Origin: Streptomyces puniciscabiei | GTDB lineage: Bacteria; Actinomycetota; Actinomycetes; Streptomycetales; Streptomycetaceae | NCBI RefSeq assembly: GCF_006715785.1 | Contig: NZ_VFNX01000001.1 | Span: forward strand, 1,440,501-1,504,500 | Direction: 5' to 3' | DNA length: 64,000 nt | In this document: piece after piece, positions 32,648-42,744 of the stretch | How the letters are laid out: each line of letters opens with the position of its first letter | Numbering within the stretch: the stretch's first letter is position 1 | Position numbers and translations under genes: made by a program | Notes under the pieces: generated by a model | What the model was told of the DNA's origin: nothing | Seen by the model: the letters and a program-made list of their open reading frames with translations, nothing else | Databases searched by the model: none

Positions 32648-34279
32648 TCAGCCCATGTGCGGGTAGGAGTAGTCGGTCGGCGGGACCAGGGTCTCCTTGA
32701 TGGCGCGGGTCAGGGTCCAGCGCAGGAGGTTCTGGGGGGCGCCGGCCTTGTCGTTGGTGCCGGAGGCGCGGCCGCCGCCGAAGGGCTGCTGGCCGACGAC
32801 GGCGCCGGTCGACTTGTCGTTGATGTAGAAGTTGCCGGCCGCGTAGCGGAGCTTCTCCATCGTGTACGCCGCCGCCGCGCGGTCGTTCGCGATGACCGAG
32901 CCCGTGAGGGCGTAGTCCGACACCGACTCCATCTGGGTCAGCATCTCGTCGTACTTGTCGTCCTCGTAGACGTGCACGGCGAGGATCGGGCCGAAGTACT
33001 CGGTGCGGAAGACCTCGTTCTCCGGGTCGCTGCACTCGATGACCGTCGGGCGGACGAAGTAGCCGACCGAGTCGTCGTAGGAGCCGCCCGCGACGATCGT
33101 GCAGGCCGGGTCCTCCTTGGCGCGGTCGATCGCGGCCTTGTTCTTGGCGAAGGCGCGGTCGTCGATCACGGCGCCGATGAAGTTCGACAGGTCGGTGACG
33201 TCACCCATGGTCAGGTAGTCGACCTCGGCCGCGAACTCCTCCTTGAAGCCGCTGTTCCAGATCGACGCCGGGATGTACGCCCGGGAGGTCGCCGAACACT
33301 TCTGGCCCTGGTACTCGAAGGCGCCCCGGGTGAGGGCCGTCTTGAGGACCGCGCGGTCGGCGCTCGGGTGGGCGACCAGGAAGTCCTTGCCGCCGGTCTC
33401 GCCGACCAGACGCGGGTACGAGCGGTACTTCTCGATGTTGGTGCCGACCGTCTTCCACAGATACTGGAAGGTCTTGGTCGAGCCGGTGAAGTGGATGCCG
33501 GCGAGGTCGCGGTGTTCCAGGGCGACCTTGGAGACCTCGATGCCGTCACCGGTGACGAGGTTGATGACGCCCTTGGGGAGGCCGGCCTCCTCCAGGAGCT
33601 GCATCAGCAGCACGGCCGCGTGGGTCTGCGTCGGGGACGGCTTCCAGACGACGACGTTGCCCATGAGGGCGGGGGCCGTCGGCAGGTTGCCCGCGATGGC
33701 GCTGAAGTTGAAGGGCGTGATCGCGTAGACGAAGCCCTCGAGCGGGCGGTGGTCGAGGCGGTTCCACACGCCCGGGGAGTTCGCCGGGGGCTGCTCGGCG
33801 ATGATCTGGCGGGCGTAGTGGACGTTGAAGCGCCAGAAGTCGACCAGCTCGCAGGGCGTGTCGATCTCCGCCTGCTGGGCGGTCTTCGACTGGCCGAGCA
33901 TGGTGGACGCGGCGATCGTCTCGCGCCAGGGGCCGGCCAGCAGCTCGGCGGCGCGCAGGATGATCGCGGCGCGGTCGTCGAAGGACATGGCACGCCAGGC
34001 CGGGGCGGCGGCCAGGGCCGCGTCGATGGCGTCCCGGGCGTCCGCTTGCGTGGCGTGGCGGCCGGTGCCGATGACGGCCTTGTGGTTGTGCGGCTGGACC
34101 ACCTGGAACGGCTCACCGCCGCCCAGCCGCTTCTCGCCGCCGATGGTCATCGGCAGCTCGATCGGGTTCTCGGCCAGCTCCTTGAGCTTGGCCTCCAGCC
34201 GGAGGCGCTCGGGCGAGCCGGGGGCGTAGCCGTGCACCGGCTCGTTGACGGGGGTGGGGACCTGGGTCACAGCGTCCAT
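32648..34279 (-). CDS. pruA: 1-Pyrroline-5-carboxylate dehydrogenase
   Basis: The 543-residue aldehyde dehydrogenase oxidises glutamate semialdehyde to glutamate, the second step of proline breakdown. The catalytic Cys lies in Y-Q-G-Q-K-C-S-A-T-S-R and the general-base Glu in L-V-G-E-T-G-G-K-D. An H-F-T-G-S-T-K-T-F segment binds NAD. ATG at 34279 has AAGGAG 10 bp upstream. It follows the proline dehydrogenase gene with a 38-bp gap. The two enzymes are separate here, not fused as in enteric PutA. Confidence 0.94.
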   Translation of the reverse strand: MDAVTQVPTPVNEPVHGYAPGSPERLRLEAKLKELAENPIELPMTIGGEKRLGGGEPFQVVQPHNHKAVIGTGRHATQADARDAIDAALAAAPAWRAMSFDDRAAIILRAAELLAGPWRETIAASTMLGQSKTAQQAEIDTPCELVDFWRFNVHYARQIIAEQPPANSPGVWNRLDHRPLEGFVYAITPFNFSAIAGNLPTAPALMGNVVVWKPSPTQTHAAVLLMQLLEEAGLPKGVINLVTGDGIEVSKVALEHRDLAGIHFTGSTKTFQYLWKTVGTNIEKYRSYPRLVGETGGKDFLVAHPSADRAVLKTALTRGAFEYQGQKCSATSRAYIPASIWNSGFKEEFAAEVDYLTMGDVTDLSNFIGAVIDDRAFAKNKAAIDRAKEDPACTIVAGGSYDDSVGYFVRPTVIECSDPENEVFRTEYFGPILAVHVYEDDKYDEMLTQMESVSDYALTGSVIANDRAAAAYTMEKLRYAAGNFYINDKSTGAVVGQQPFGGGRASGTNDKAGAPQNLLRWTLTRAIKETLVPPTDYSYPHMG

Positions 34280-34317
34280 GAGATCCGAACTCCTTGATCT
34301 TGAGCGGGTGTTGGGGC

Positions 34318-35244
34318 TCAGCCCTTGCTGACCATCGAGCGGAGGAAGAAGCGCAGGTTGGCCGGCTTCTCCGCGAGCCTCCGCATGAAGTAGCCGTACC
34401 AGTCGGTGCCGTAGGCGGTGTAGACGCGCATGCGGTGGCCCTCGGCGGCCAGGCGCAGGTGCTCGTCGCTCCGGATGCCGTACAGCATCTGGAACTCGTA
34501 CTCGTCGAGCTTGCGGCCGGCCTTGTGGGCCAGTTCCTGGGCGATGGCGATCAGGCGCGGGTCGTGCGACCCGATCATCGGGTACCCCTCGCCCTCCATC
34601 AGGATCCGCAGGACACGGACGTACGCCTTGTCGATCTCGTGCTTCTGCTGGTAGGCGACCTCGGCGGGCTCCTTGTAGGCGCCCTTGACCAGGCGGACCC
34701 GGCTGCCGGCGGCGGCGAGGCGGCGGGCGTCGGCCTCGGTGCGGAAGAGGTAGGCCTGGATGACGCAGCCGGTCTGCGGGAAGTCCTTCCGCAGCTCCTC
34801 GTGGATGGCGAACATCGAGTCGAGGGTGGTGTGGTCCTCGGCATCCAGCGTCACGGTGGTACCGATGGCGGCGGCGGCCTCGACGACCGGTCGGACGTTG
34901 GCGAGCGCCAGCTCGTGACCGCCGGGGAGCGCCTGGCCGAACATGGACAGCTTGACCGACATCTCGACCTTCTCGCCGAGCTGCAGCTCCTTGAGGTGGT
35001 CGATCAGCTCGAGGTAGGCGTCCCGGGCGGCGGTGGCCTGCTCGGGGGTGGTGATGTCCTCGCCGACGACGTCCATCGTCAGCTCCAGGCCCTTGGCGGT
35101 CAGGTCCTTGATGATCGGCACGATGTCGTCGACGGTCTCGCCGGGGATGAAGCGGTCGACGACCTGCTTGGTCACCGGGGCCGCCGAGATCAGGCGTCGC
35201 ATCCGGTCGCTGCGCGACGCGGCGAGAATCACGGGACCCAGCAC
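34318..35244 (-). CDS. putA: Proline dehydrogenase
   Basis: The 308-residue monofunctional FAD-dependent TIM-barrel enzyme oxidises proline to 1-pyrroline-5-carboxylate. Typical motifs are K-L-S-M-F-G-Q-A-L, L-D-A-E-D-H and the C-terminal Y-T-A-Y-G-T-D-W-Y-G-Y-F-M-R-R-L-A-E-K-P, whose R-R-L-A-E binds the substrate carboxylate. GTG at 35244 has GGAGG 6 bp upstream. It is the first gene of the putA-pruA operon and is divergent from a PucR regulator. Two ACAGCTGT sites lie in between. Confidence 0.93.
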   Translation of the reverse strand: MLGPVILAASRSDRMRRLISAAPVTKQVVDRFIPGETVDDIVPIIKDLTAKGLELTMDVVGEDITTPEQATAARDAYLELIDHLKELQLGEKVEMSVKLSMFGQALPGGHELALANVRPVVEAAAAIGTTVTLDAEDHTTLDSMFAIHEELRKDFPQTGCVIQAYLFRTEADARRLAAAGSRVRLVKGAYKEPAEVAYQQKHEIDKAYVRVLRILMEGEGYPMIGSHDPRLIAIAQELAHKAGRKLDEYEFQMLYGIRSDEHLRLAAEGHRMRVYTAYGTDWYGYFMRRLAEKPANLRFFLRSMVSKG

Positions 35245-35350
35245 GGGGCACCTCCACAGACAAGCACCAATTCGGCCATCACCCGACGATTCGGGTACGG
35301 CACGGAGAACCACCGTGAAACCTAAGGATCTCTCCGATCGTGAGCCATCG

Positions 35351-35391
35351 ACAGCTGTCACGCATCCGTGCACTGGATCTCAGACAGCTGT
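35351..35391. promoter_or_regulatory. Paired ACAGCTGT palindromes between putA and pucR
   Basis: Identical 8-bp palindromes at 35351-35358 and 35384-35391 start 33 bp apart, about three helical turns. They lie in the divergent region 110-150 bp from the putA start and just before the PucR start. They are candidate binding sites for the PucR protein. Confidence 0.5.
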
Positions 35392-35426
35392 ATGAAGGCT
35401 GCCGGAAAATGAGGGAGAATGCCCGA

Positions 35427-37115
35427 GTGGCGGCGGATTTCAAGGCGTTCAGGGCTGACTACCAGGAGCTGGTGGACGAGATCTCGGAGCTGCTCGGGGT
35501 CCCGGCGACCCTGGAGAACCGCGACTTCGAGCTGATCGCCTTCGGCGCGTACGACAGCGACGACGAACTGGATCCCTCCGCCCTGGACCCGGTCCGCACC
35601 CGCTCGATCCTGACCCGGCGTTCCACCGCGACCGTGCGCGCCTGGTTCGAGGGCTTCGGCATCACCCGCGCGACCGGCCCCGTGCGGATCCCGCCGAGCC
35701 CCGAGGCCGGGGTCTACCGCGGCCGGATCTGCCTCCCGGTACGCCACCGGGGCGTCGTCCTCGGTTACGTCTGGCTGCTGGACGGCGATCCCGGGCCGAC
35801 GGACGCGCAACTGGCCGCCGCGATGGAGGTGGCCGGCCGGATCGGCGCGCTGCTCGCGGACGAGGCGGAGGCCGGGGCCGGGCTGAGCCGGGAGCTGCGG
35901 GCGGTGCTCACCGCCGAGCGCGGCTGGCAGCAGGACATGGCGGTGGCGGAACTGCGCACCGCGCTCGGCCCCCGCGCCGACGGCCCGCTCACCCTGGTCT
36001 GCGTCGCCCCCTGGCCGTCGGCCGACCCGGACGACGCCCCCGCCACCCGCACGATCCCCCACGCCCTCGCCCTGTGCACGCTTCCCTGGAACGCATCGGA
36101 ACAGAGCCTGGCCCTGCTGGTACGGCTGCGGGCCCCGGAGGTGAGCACCCCTGCCCTGGCGGCGGCCGCACGGCTGCTGAAGGAGGCGGAGGGGGCACGG
36201 GGGGCGTCGGGGCGGGGTGCACCGGGTCCCGGCACACCTGGGCGCGGAATGTCGGGAAGCGCGGGGCGTGGGGCTCGGGCCACGGGCGGAGCAGGGAGCG
36301 GGGCGGGGACAGGGACCGGGGCGGGGGCGGCCGCGGTGGGTGACGCGGGCGGCGGGGCCGGGGTGGGGCGTGAAGCCGGGCGCCGGTCCGGGGAAGGCAC
36401 CGGAGCGGCGGCAGGGGTGACTGCTGCGGGTGGCGCGGCGCGTGGGGCCGGGGTGGGGCGTGAAGCCGGGCGCCGGTCCGGGGAAGGCACCGGAGCGGCG
36501 GCAGGGGTGACTGCTGCGGGTGGCGCGGCGCGTGGGGCCGGGGTGGGGCGTGAAGCCGGGCGCCGGTCCGGGGAAGGCACCGGAGCGGCGGCAGGGGTGA
36601 CTGCTGCGGGTGGCGCGGCGCGTGGGGCCGGGGCGCGGGTGGCCGCGGCGGCCGCGGCGGGATTCACCGGAGCGGCCCGGGGCTCCCGGGGCGCCGTGGG
36701 GGCCGGATGCGTCGCCGGGATCGGGGATCCCCGTACCGGCCTCGCCGAGTTGGGCACGGTCTGGCAGGAGGCCGCCGCCGCCACGCGCGCCGCTCTGGCC
36801 GAGCCACGGTTCGGGCCGGTCGCGGAGTGGGCGCGCATCGGGCCGTACCGGCTGCTGACCGCGCTGCCCCCGCAGGCGGCGCACGATCCCGTGGTCGGCC
36901 CCCTCCTCTCCCCCGCCCACCGGGAACTGGCCCGCACCGCGGAGGTCTACCTCGACTGCGCGGGCCAGGCCGGCCGCACGGCCGCCGAACTGGGCATCCA
37001 CCGGCAGACCCTGTACTACCGCCTGTCCCGCGTCGAGCAGCTGACCGGCCTGGACCTGGACGACGGCGAGTGCCGGCTGCTGCTGCACATGGCGCTGAAG
37101 GCGGCCCGGCTCTGA
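35427..37115 (+). CDS. PucR-family regulator, probably of proline catabolism
   Basis: The ~562-residue protein has an N-terminal GAF-like/sensory region (about 1-245), a Gly/Ala/Arg linker (about 250-425) and a C-terminal PucR HTH ([20 protein letters not shown]). The linker contains three perfect copies of a 30-residue unit. GTG at 35427 has AGGGAG 9 bp upstream; ATG 35409 and GTG 35340 are alternatives, but the last would place the operator pair inside the gene. It is divergent from putA-pruA, and homologues activate this operon with proline. Without the linker the protein would have normal length. Confidence 0.83.
   Translation: MAADFKAFRADYQELVDEISELLGVPATLENRDFELIAFGAYDSDDELDPSALDPVRTRSILTRRSTATVRAWFEGFGITRATGPVRIPPSPEAGVYRGRICLPVRHRGVVLGYVWLLDGDPGPTDAQLAAAMEVAGRIGALLADEAEAGAGLSRELRAVLTAERGWQQDMAVAELRTALGPRADGPLTLVCVAPWPSADPDDAPATRTIPHALALCTLPWNASEQSLALLVRLRAPEVSTPALAAAARLLKEAEGARGASGRGAPGPGTPGRGMSGSAGRGARATGGAGSGAGTGTGAGAAAVGDAGGGAGVGREAGRRSGEGTGAAAGVTAAGGAARGAGVGREAGRRSGEGTGAAAGVTAAGGAARGAGVGREAGRRSGEGTGAAAGVTAAGGAARGAGARVAAAAAAGFTGAARGSRGAVGAGCVAGIGDPRTGLAELGTVWQEAAAATRAALAEPRFGPVAEWARIGPYRLLTALPPQAAHDPVVGPLLSPAHRELARTAEVYLDCAGQAGRTAAELGIHRQTLYYRLSRVEQLTGLDLDDGECRLLLHMALKAARL
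36354..36633 (+). repeat. Perfect 90-bp tandem repeat (about 3.1 copies) inside the pucR gene
   Basis: Units begin at about 36361, 36451 and 36541 and are identical at DNA level. Each encodes 30 residues of the type [14 protein letters not shown]. The period is a multiple of three, so copy-number change keeps the frame. Complete identity implies a very recent expansion. Confidence 0.92.
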
Positions 37116-37119
37116 CGCG

Positions 37120-37440
37120 TCACTCGGCGTCCAACCTCCCCAGAGCGCTGACGCGTCCCTGGGCGAGCGTCGCGGTGAAACGCGGGCACGTCCACGACTC
37201 CAGGCTGCGGGAGTGCTCGGTCGCCGGAAAGTCGCCGGGGGCGTAGACCTGCGGGAGGCTGTGCCGGAAGTCGGTGTACCGGGGAACCGGATGGTCGTCG
37301 GCATGGGCGCAGTCGGCGGGTCGGGGCGCGGTGGCGAGGCCGTGGCTGTCGTAGCCGTAGTGGATCTCGCTCCAGGTCCGGGCCAGTTCGTCCACGGAGG
37401 CGCCGTCGATGTTCGTCACGATCTTGTCGACGCCCGGATC
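37120..37440 (-). pseudogene. Probable C-terminal remnant of an unidentified gene
   Basis: A reading frame with near-perfect GC third positions runs from about 37440 to the TGA at 37120. The protein text includes W-S-E-I-H-Y-G-Y-D-S-H-G and H-P-V-P-R-Y-T-D-F-R-H-S-L-P-Q-V-Y-A-P-G. No start with a Shine-Dalgarno exists: GTG 37419 would give 99 residues but lacks one. Coding character stops abruptly next to the tetR stop. I do not recognise the parent family. It could instead be an intact small gene. Confidence 0.4.
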
Positions 37441-37475
37441 CGGCCGGGAAGTTCCCCTGCCGGGCCGCCCAGGCC

Positions 37476-38060
37476 TCAGACTCCTCGGACGCCCTCGATC
37501 ACCCGCCGCAGGCCCTCGGTGAGTTGCTCCGCGTTCGTCGCCGAGTCCGGGTCGAAGAGCCACTGGACCATGAGGCCGTTGAGCAGGGTCTGGTAGAGAC
37601 GGCCCTCGGTGTCCACCGCCGCCTGCTCGACGTCGGACTCCGGGACGCCGCTGAACATCGCCACGAGCCCCGAGCGACCCTCCTTCTGGGCCTCGGCCAG
37701 CAGCTTGCGGACCTCCTCCAGCCGCTGGTCCTGGAACATGAGCTCGAAGCTCAGCATCCAGATCGCCCGTGACTCGGGCACCGTGCGGATGATGCTCGCC
37801 CACACCTCCTGGAAGCGCTCCAGCGAACCCGGAGGCGCCGTCACCCTGCCACCGAGTCCCGGGTCGAACCTCTCCCCCACGCCCTCGATCAGCGAGATGT
37901 ACGCCTGCACGAGCAGTTCGTCCTTCGATCCGTAGTGGTAGCCGATCGACGCCAGGTTGGTCCCCGACTCCTTGACGATGTCCCGCGCGGTCGTACGCAG
38001 GAACCCCTTCTCCAGCAGGCAGCGCTTGGCGCCTTCGAGCAGATCCTCACGGTGTCCCAT
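37476..38060 (-). CDS. TetR-family regulator of the adjacent efflux gene
   Basis: The 194-residue protein has its HTH at about 8-55 (K-G-F-L-R-T-T-A-R-D-I-V-K-E-S-G-T-N-L-A then Y-H-Y-G-S-K-D-E-L-L) and a helical ligand domain ending L-R-R-V-I-E-G-V-R-G-V. It is divergent from a DHA2 transporter with 96 bp between the starts. Repeated CGTYCTAGACAAG motifs lie there, so local repression of the pump is likely. The ligand is presumably a pump substrate. Confidence 0.9.
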   Translation of the reverse strand: MGHREDLLEGAKRCLLEKGFLRTTARDIVKESGTNLASIGYHYGSKDELLVQAYISLIEGVGERFDPGLGGRVTAPPGSLERFQEVWASIIRTVPESRAIWMLSFELMFQDQRLEEVRKLLAEAQKEGRSGLVAMFSGVPESDVEQAAVDTEGRLYQTLLNGLMVQWLFDPDSATNAEQLTEGLRRVIEGVRGV

Positions 38061-38156
38061 GACCCCACCCTACCGCCGATCCATACGAGCGTCCTAGACA
38101 AGTGATTTATACATCCGTTCTAGACAAGCGTTTAAGACGTCCGTACAGTCACTGGC
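38061..38156. promoter_or_regulatory. Divergent tetR/MFS promoter with repeated CTAGACAAG motifs
   Basis: CGTCCTAGACAAG (38090-38102) and CGTTCTAGACAAG (38116-38128) are direct repeats 26 bp apart, followed by a partial copy near 38137. The stretch between them is AT-rich (TGATTTATACAT) and probably carries a -10 element. They are likely TetR binding sites. Confidence 0.6.
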
Positions 38157-39671
38157 ATGACGAACGCGACGAGCACCACCACAATCCCGGCCACCCGTGC
38201 CGGACGGCGCGAATGGACCGCTCTCGGCGTGCTGATGCTGCCGCTGCTGCTGGTCTCCATGGACGTGTCGGTCCTGTACTTCGCGACCCCCGCGATCAGC
38301 GCGGACCTGCACCCGAGCGGCACCCAGCAGCTGTGGATCTTCGACGTCTACGGCTTCGTCCTGGCCGGCCTGCTGATGACGATGGGCTCCCTCGGTGACC
38401 GCATCGGCCGCCGCAGGCTCCTCCTGATGGGCGCCGCGGCCTTCGGCGGCGCCTCGCTCCTCGCGGCCTACGCGAACAGCGCCGAGACCCTGATCGCGGC
38501 CCGCGCGATCCTCGGCATCGGCGGTGCCACCCTGATGCCGTCGACGATGGCGCTGCTGCGCACGATGTTCACCGACCCCGCCCAGCGGGCGAAGGCGATC
38601 GGGCTCTGGTCCGGCGTCATGACCGGCGGTATCGCGCTCGGCTCGGTGATGAGCGGCATCCTGGTCGAGCACTTCTGGTGGGGCTCGGTCTTCCTGGTCA
38701 ACCTGCCCGCGATGGCGCTGCTCCTGCTCCTCGGCCCGGTGCTGCTGCCGGAGTCCAGGGACCCGAACCCGGGGCGTTTCGACTGGCCGAGCGTGCCGCT
38801 GTCGATGGCCGCCGTACTTCCCGTGATCTACGGCCTGAAGGAGATCCCCTCCGAGGGCTGGCACCCGCTCTACGTCGTCTCGATCGCCGTCGGCCTGCTC
38901 TTCGCGGCGCTCTTCGTCCACCGCCAGCGCACCAACGCCTCCCCGCTGATCCCGCCGGCCCTGCTGAAGGGCCGCGGCTTCACCCCGGCGCTGGTCCTGA
39001 ACCTCGTCGCCGCCCTCGCCATGATGGGCTCGGCCATCTTCACCACGCAGTACCTGCAGTCGGTCCTTGGCAAGAGCCCGCTGTCGGCGGCCCTGTGGAG
39101 CCTGCTGCCCTCGGTGTTCATCGGCGTCGCCGGTCCGGTCACCGCACAGCTCGTCCAGCGGGGCGTCAACCGTGGGTACGTCGTCGCCGGCGGCTTCGCG
39201 GCCATGGCGGCCGGTTACTCGATGCTCGCCCTCGTCGGCACCGACTCGCTGTGGCTGGCGCTCGCCGGGGCCGGTGTCCTCGCCTGCGGGATGGTCGCGA
39301 TCGTCTCCCAGCTGACCGACCTGGCCATGAGCGGCGCCCCGGTGGAGCGGGCGGGCACGGCCTCCTCACTGCTGGAGACCAGCGCGGAGTTCGGCGGCGC
39401 GCTCGGCATGGCGGTCCTCGGCTCGATCGGTACGGCGATCTACCGCCACGAGATGCCGGCCACCGCCCCGGCTCCGGCCCGCGAGACCCTGGGCGACGCC
39501 CTCGCCACGGCCGCCCACCTGCCCGGCGCGGCCGGTCAGTCGCTGCTCACCACGGCCCGCGAGGCCTTCACCAGCGGGATGCAGGGCGCGGCGATCGCCG
39601 GCGCGGTGCTGGTGGCGCTGGCGGCGGTGGGGGCGGCGGTGAGCCTGCGAAAGATCGAGGTCGGCGACTAG
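38157..39671 (+). CDS. DHA2-family (14-helix) drug efflux MFS transporter
   Basis: The 504-residue transporter resembles QacA/SmvA. It has L-D/M-D-V-S-V-L-Y-F-A-T-P-A-I in helix 1, motif A G-D-R-I-G-R-R-R-L-L, and motif C-like G-I-A-L-G-S-V-M-S-G. Fourteen hydrophobic segments are visible. It probably exports cationic or hydrophobic compounds by proton antiport; the substrate is unknown. Regulation by the divergent TetR protein is likely. A bidirectional terminator follows. Confidence 0.9.
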   Translation: MTNATSTTTIPATRAGRREWTALGVLMLPLLLVSMDVSVLYFATPAISADLHPSGTQQLWIFDVYGFVLAGLLMTMGSLGDRIGRRRLLLMGAAAFGGASLLAAYANSAETLIAARAILGIGGATLMPSTMALLRTMFTDPAQRAKAIGLWSGVMTGGIALGSVMSGILVEHFWWGSVFLVNLPAMALLLLLGPVLLPESRDPNPGRFDWPSVPLSMAAVLPVIYGLKEIPSEGWHPLYVVSIAVGLLFAALFVHRQRTNASPLIPPALLKGRGFTPALVLNLVAALAMMGSAIFTTQYLQSVLGKSPLSAALWSLLPSVFIGVAGPVTAQLVQRGVNRGYVVAGGFAAMAAGYSMLALVGTDSLWLALAGAGVLACGMVAIVSQLTDLAMSGAPVERAGTASSLLETSAEFGGALGMAVLGSIGTAIYRHEMPATAPAPARETLGDALATAAHLPGAAGQSLLTTAREAFTSGMQGAAIAGAVLVALAAVGAAVSLRKIEVGD

Positions 39672-39711
39672 GAAGACGACCAGGAAAAAGAAGACCACCA
39701 GGAAAAGGGAA

Positions 39712-39752
39712 AACGCCGGACGGGCTGACTCTTCGTCAGCCCGTCCGGCGTT
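39712..39752. terminator. Bidirectional terminator between the MFS gene and serA
   Basis: A perfect 18-bp stem (arms 39712-39729 and 39735-39752) with a 5-nt loop is preceded on the plus side by A-rich sequence, which would give a U-tract for transcripts from serA. It serves both convergent genes. Confidence 0.88.
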
Positions 39753-39762
39753 CGCGCATGTG

Positions 39763-41352
39763 TCAGACGAGGTTCACCGAGCGGGCGGACGTCGCACCGA
39801 TCTCGGAGGCGACCTCGCTCAGGACGCCGGCGGACACCGTGTCGTCGACGGTGAGCACGGCCAGCGCCTCGCCGCCGGCGACCGCGCGAGCGACCTGCAT
39901 GCCGGCGATGTTGATGCCCGCCTCGCCGAGGATGCGGCCGACGGTGCCGACGACACCGGGACGGTCCTCGTAGCGCAGGACGACCATGTGGTCGGCGAGG
40001 GCGAGGTCGACGTCGTAGTCGCCGACCGCGACGATCTTCTGGACGTGCTTCGGGCCGGCCAGCGTGCCGGAGACCGAGACCTCCTCGCCGTCCGCGAGCG
40101 TGCCGCGCACGGTGACGACGTTGCGGTGCTCGGCCGACTCGGAGCTGGTGGTCAGCCGGACCTCGACGCCACGCTCCTGCGCGAACAGCGGCGCGTTGAC
40201 GTAACTCACCGTCTCGTCGACGACGTCCTCGAAGACGCCCTTGAGCGCGGACAGCTCCAGCACCTTCACGTCGTGCTGGGTGATCTCACCGTAGACCTCG
40301 ACGTCGAGGCGGTGCGCGACCTCACCGGCGAGCGCGGTGAAGATACGGCCGAGGCGCTCGGCGAGCGGCAGACCGGGCTTGACGTCCTCGGCGATGACAC
40401 CGCCCTGGACGTTGACCGCGTCCGGCACCAGCTCACCGGCGAGGGCGAGGCGGACGGACCGGGCGACCGCGATGCCCGCCTTCTCCTGGGCCTCGTCGGT
40501 GGAGGCACCGAGGTGCGGGGTGCACACGACCTGGTCCAGCTCGAACAGCGGGGAGTCGGTGCACGGCTCCTTGGCGTACACGTCGAGGCCGGCGCCGGCG
40601 ACCCGGCCCTCCTTCAGCGCCGAGTACAGCGCCGCCTCGTCCACGATGCCGCCGCGCGCGGCGTTGACGATGCGCACGCTCGGCTTGACCTTGCGCAGCG
40701 CCTCGTCGCCGATGAGGCCGAGGGTCTCGGGGGTCTTGGGCAGGTGGACGGTGATGAAGTCGGAGACCTCCAGCAGCTCGTCCAGGGACAGCACCTTGAC
40801 GCCCATCTGCGCGGCCCGCGCGGGCTGCACATAGGGGTCGTAGGCGACGACCTTCATGCCGAAGGCGGACATGCGCTGGGCGACCAGGGCGCCGATGCGG
40901 CCGAGGCCGACGACGCCGAGGGTCTTCTCGGCCAGCTCGACGCCCGTGTACTTGCTGCGCTTCCACTCGCCGTTCTTCAGCGCGGCGTTGGCCTGCGGGA
41001 TGTTGCGGGCGGAGGCGAGGATCAGACCGCAGGCCAGCTCGGCGGCGGTCACGATGTTGGAGGTCGGGGCGTTGACGACCATCACGCCGGCCTTGGTGGC
41101 GGCGGAGACGTCGACGTTGTCGAGGCCGACGCCGGCGCGGGCGACGACCTTGAGCTTCTTCGCCGCGGCGATGGCCTCGGCGTCGACCTTGGTGGCGGAG
41201 CGGATCAGGATCGCGTCGACGTCGGCGATGGCGGGGAGCAGTTCGGCTCGATCGGCTCCGTTGGCGTGCCGGATCTCGAAGTCCGGGCCGAGTGCGTCCA
41301 CGGTCGCGGGCGACAGCTCTTCAGCGATGAGTACGACGGGTTTCGAGCTCAC
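39763..41352 (-). CDS. serA: D-3-phosphoglycerate dehydrogenase (long form)
   Basis: The 529-residue enzyme catalyses the first step of serine synthesis. It has the NAD-binding G-L-G-R-I-G and the catalytic Arg, Glu and His (in A-R-G-G-I-V-D, G-L-D-V-Y-A-K-E-P and T-P-H-L-G-A-S-T). The long form adds an allosteric substrate-binding domain and a C-terminal ACT domain for serine feedback. GTG at 41352 has GAGGA 6 bp upstream, within a palindromic GTGAGGTCCTCAC. It lies 245 bp behind ilvC on the same strand. Confidence 0.94.
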   Translation of the reverse strand: MSSKPVVLIAEELSPATVDALGPDFEIRHANGADRAELLPAIADVDAILIRSATKVDAEAIAAAKKLKVVARAGVGLDNVDVSAATKAGVMVVNAPTSNIVTAAELACGLILASARNIPQANAALKNGEWKRSKYTGVELAEKTLGVVGLGRIGALVAQRMSAFGMKVVAYDPYVQPARAAQMGVKVLSLDELLEVSDFITVHLPKTPETLGLIGDEALRKVKPSVRIVNAARGGIVDEAALYSALKEGRVAGAGLDVYAKEPCTDSPLFELDQVVCTPHLGASTDEAQEKAGIAVARSVRLALAGELVPDAVNVQGGVIAEDVKPGLPLAERLGRIFTALAGEVAHRLDVEVYGEITQHDVKVLELSALKGVFEDVVDETVSYVNAPLFAQERGVEVRLTTSSESAEHRNVVTVRGTLADGEEVSVSGTLAGPKHVQKIVAVGDYDVDLALADHMVVLRYEDRPGVVGTVGRILGEAGINIAGMQVARAVAGGEALAVLTVDDTVSAGVLSEVASEIGATSARSVNLV

Positions 41353-41378
41353 GTGAGGTCCTCACAAGTCCAATGCAT
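41349..41378 (-). CDS. Short upstream ORF overlapping the serA start (MHWTCEDLT)
   Basis: Nine codons run from ATG 41378 to a TGA that overlaps the serA GTG (GTGA), so translation could couple. It contains Trp and Cys, amino acids made from serine. There is no clear Shine-Dalgarno, and the ORF could be chance. Confidence 0.25.
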   Translation of the reverse strand: MHWTCEDLT

Positions 41379-41597
41379 GCGGACGGCCGTCCCGACGGCC
41401 GCAGGCGGAGGAGGGGGGCTAGCCGCGGAAGACGCACGACGCTGTGGGCCTGACGCGTGTTTGTTCAGCAGTGTAGTGGCGTGGCGCAGGGCGTCTTGCG
41501 CCTCCACGGAAGGATCACCCGTCCGGGGCTGGACGGGGTGGACAACAGATGGACGACGGGGGCCGGAGCAGCCTGCCCCGACCCCCTGACGTGAGGC
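41353..41597 (-). promoter_or_regulatory. ilvC-serA intergenic region with probable serA promoter
   Basis: The 245-bp gap contains TACACT on the minus strand (about 41472-41477), a -10-like hexamer. GACGGCCGTCCCGACGGCCG near 41383 can fold into a short hairpin. It suggests that serA has its own promoter rather than depending only on ilvBNC. Confidence 0.4.
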
Positions 41598-42710
<1,113 letters not shown>

Positions 42711-42744
42711 TCAGCCGTACATCAGCTCGTACTTCGGTTCAGCT

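Noticed and set aside
36354..36633. CRISPR-like array
   Set aside because: The repeats are directly adjacent without spacers and lie in frame inside a coding region.
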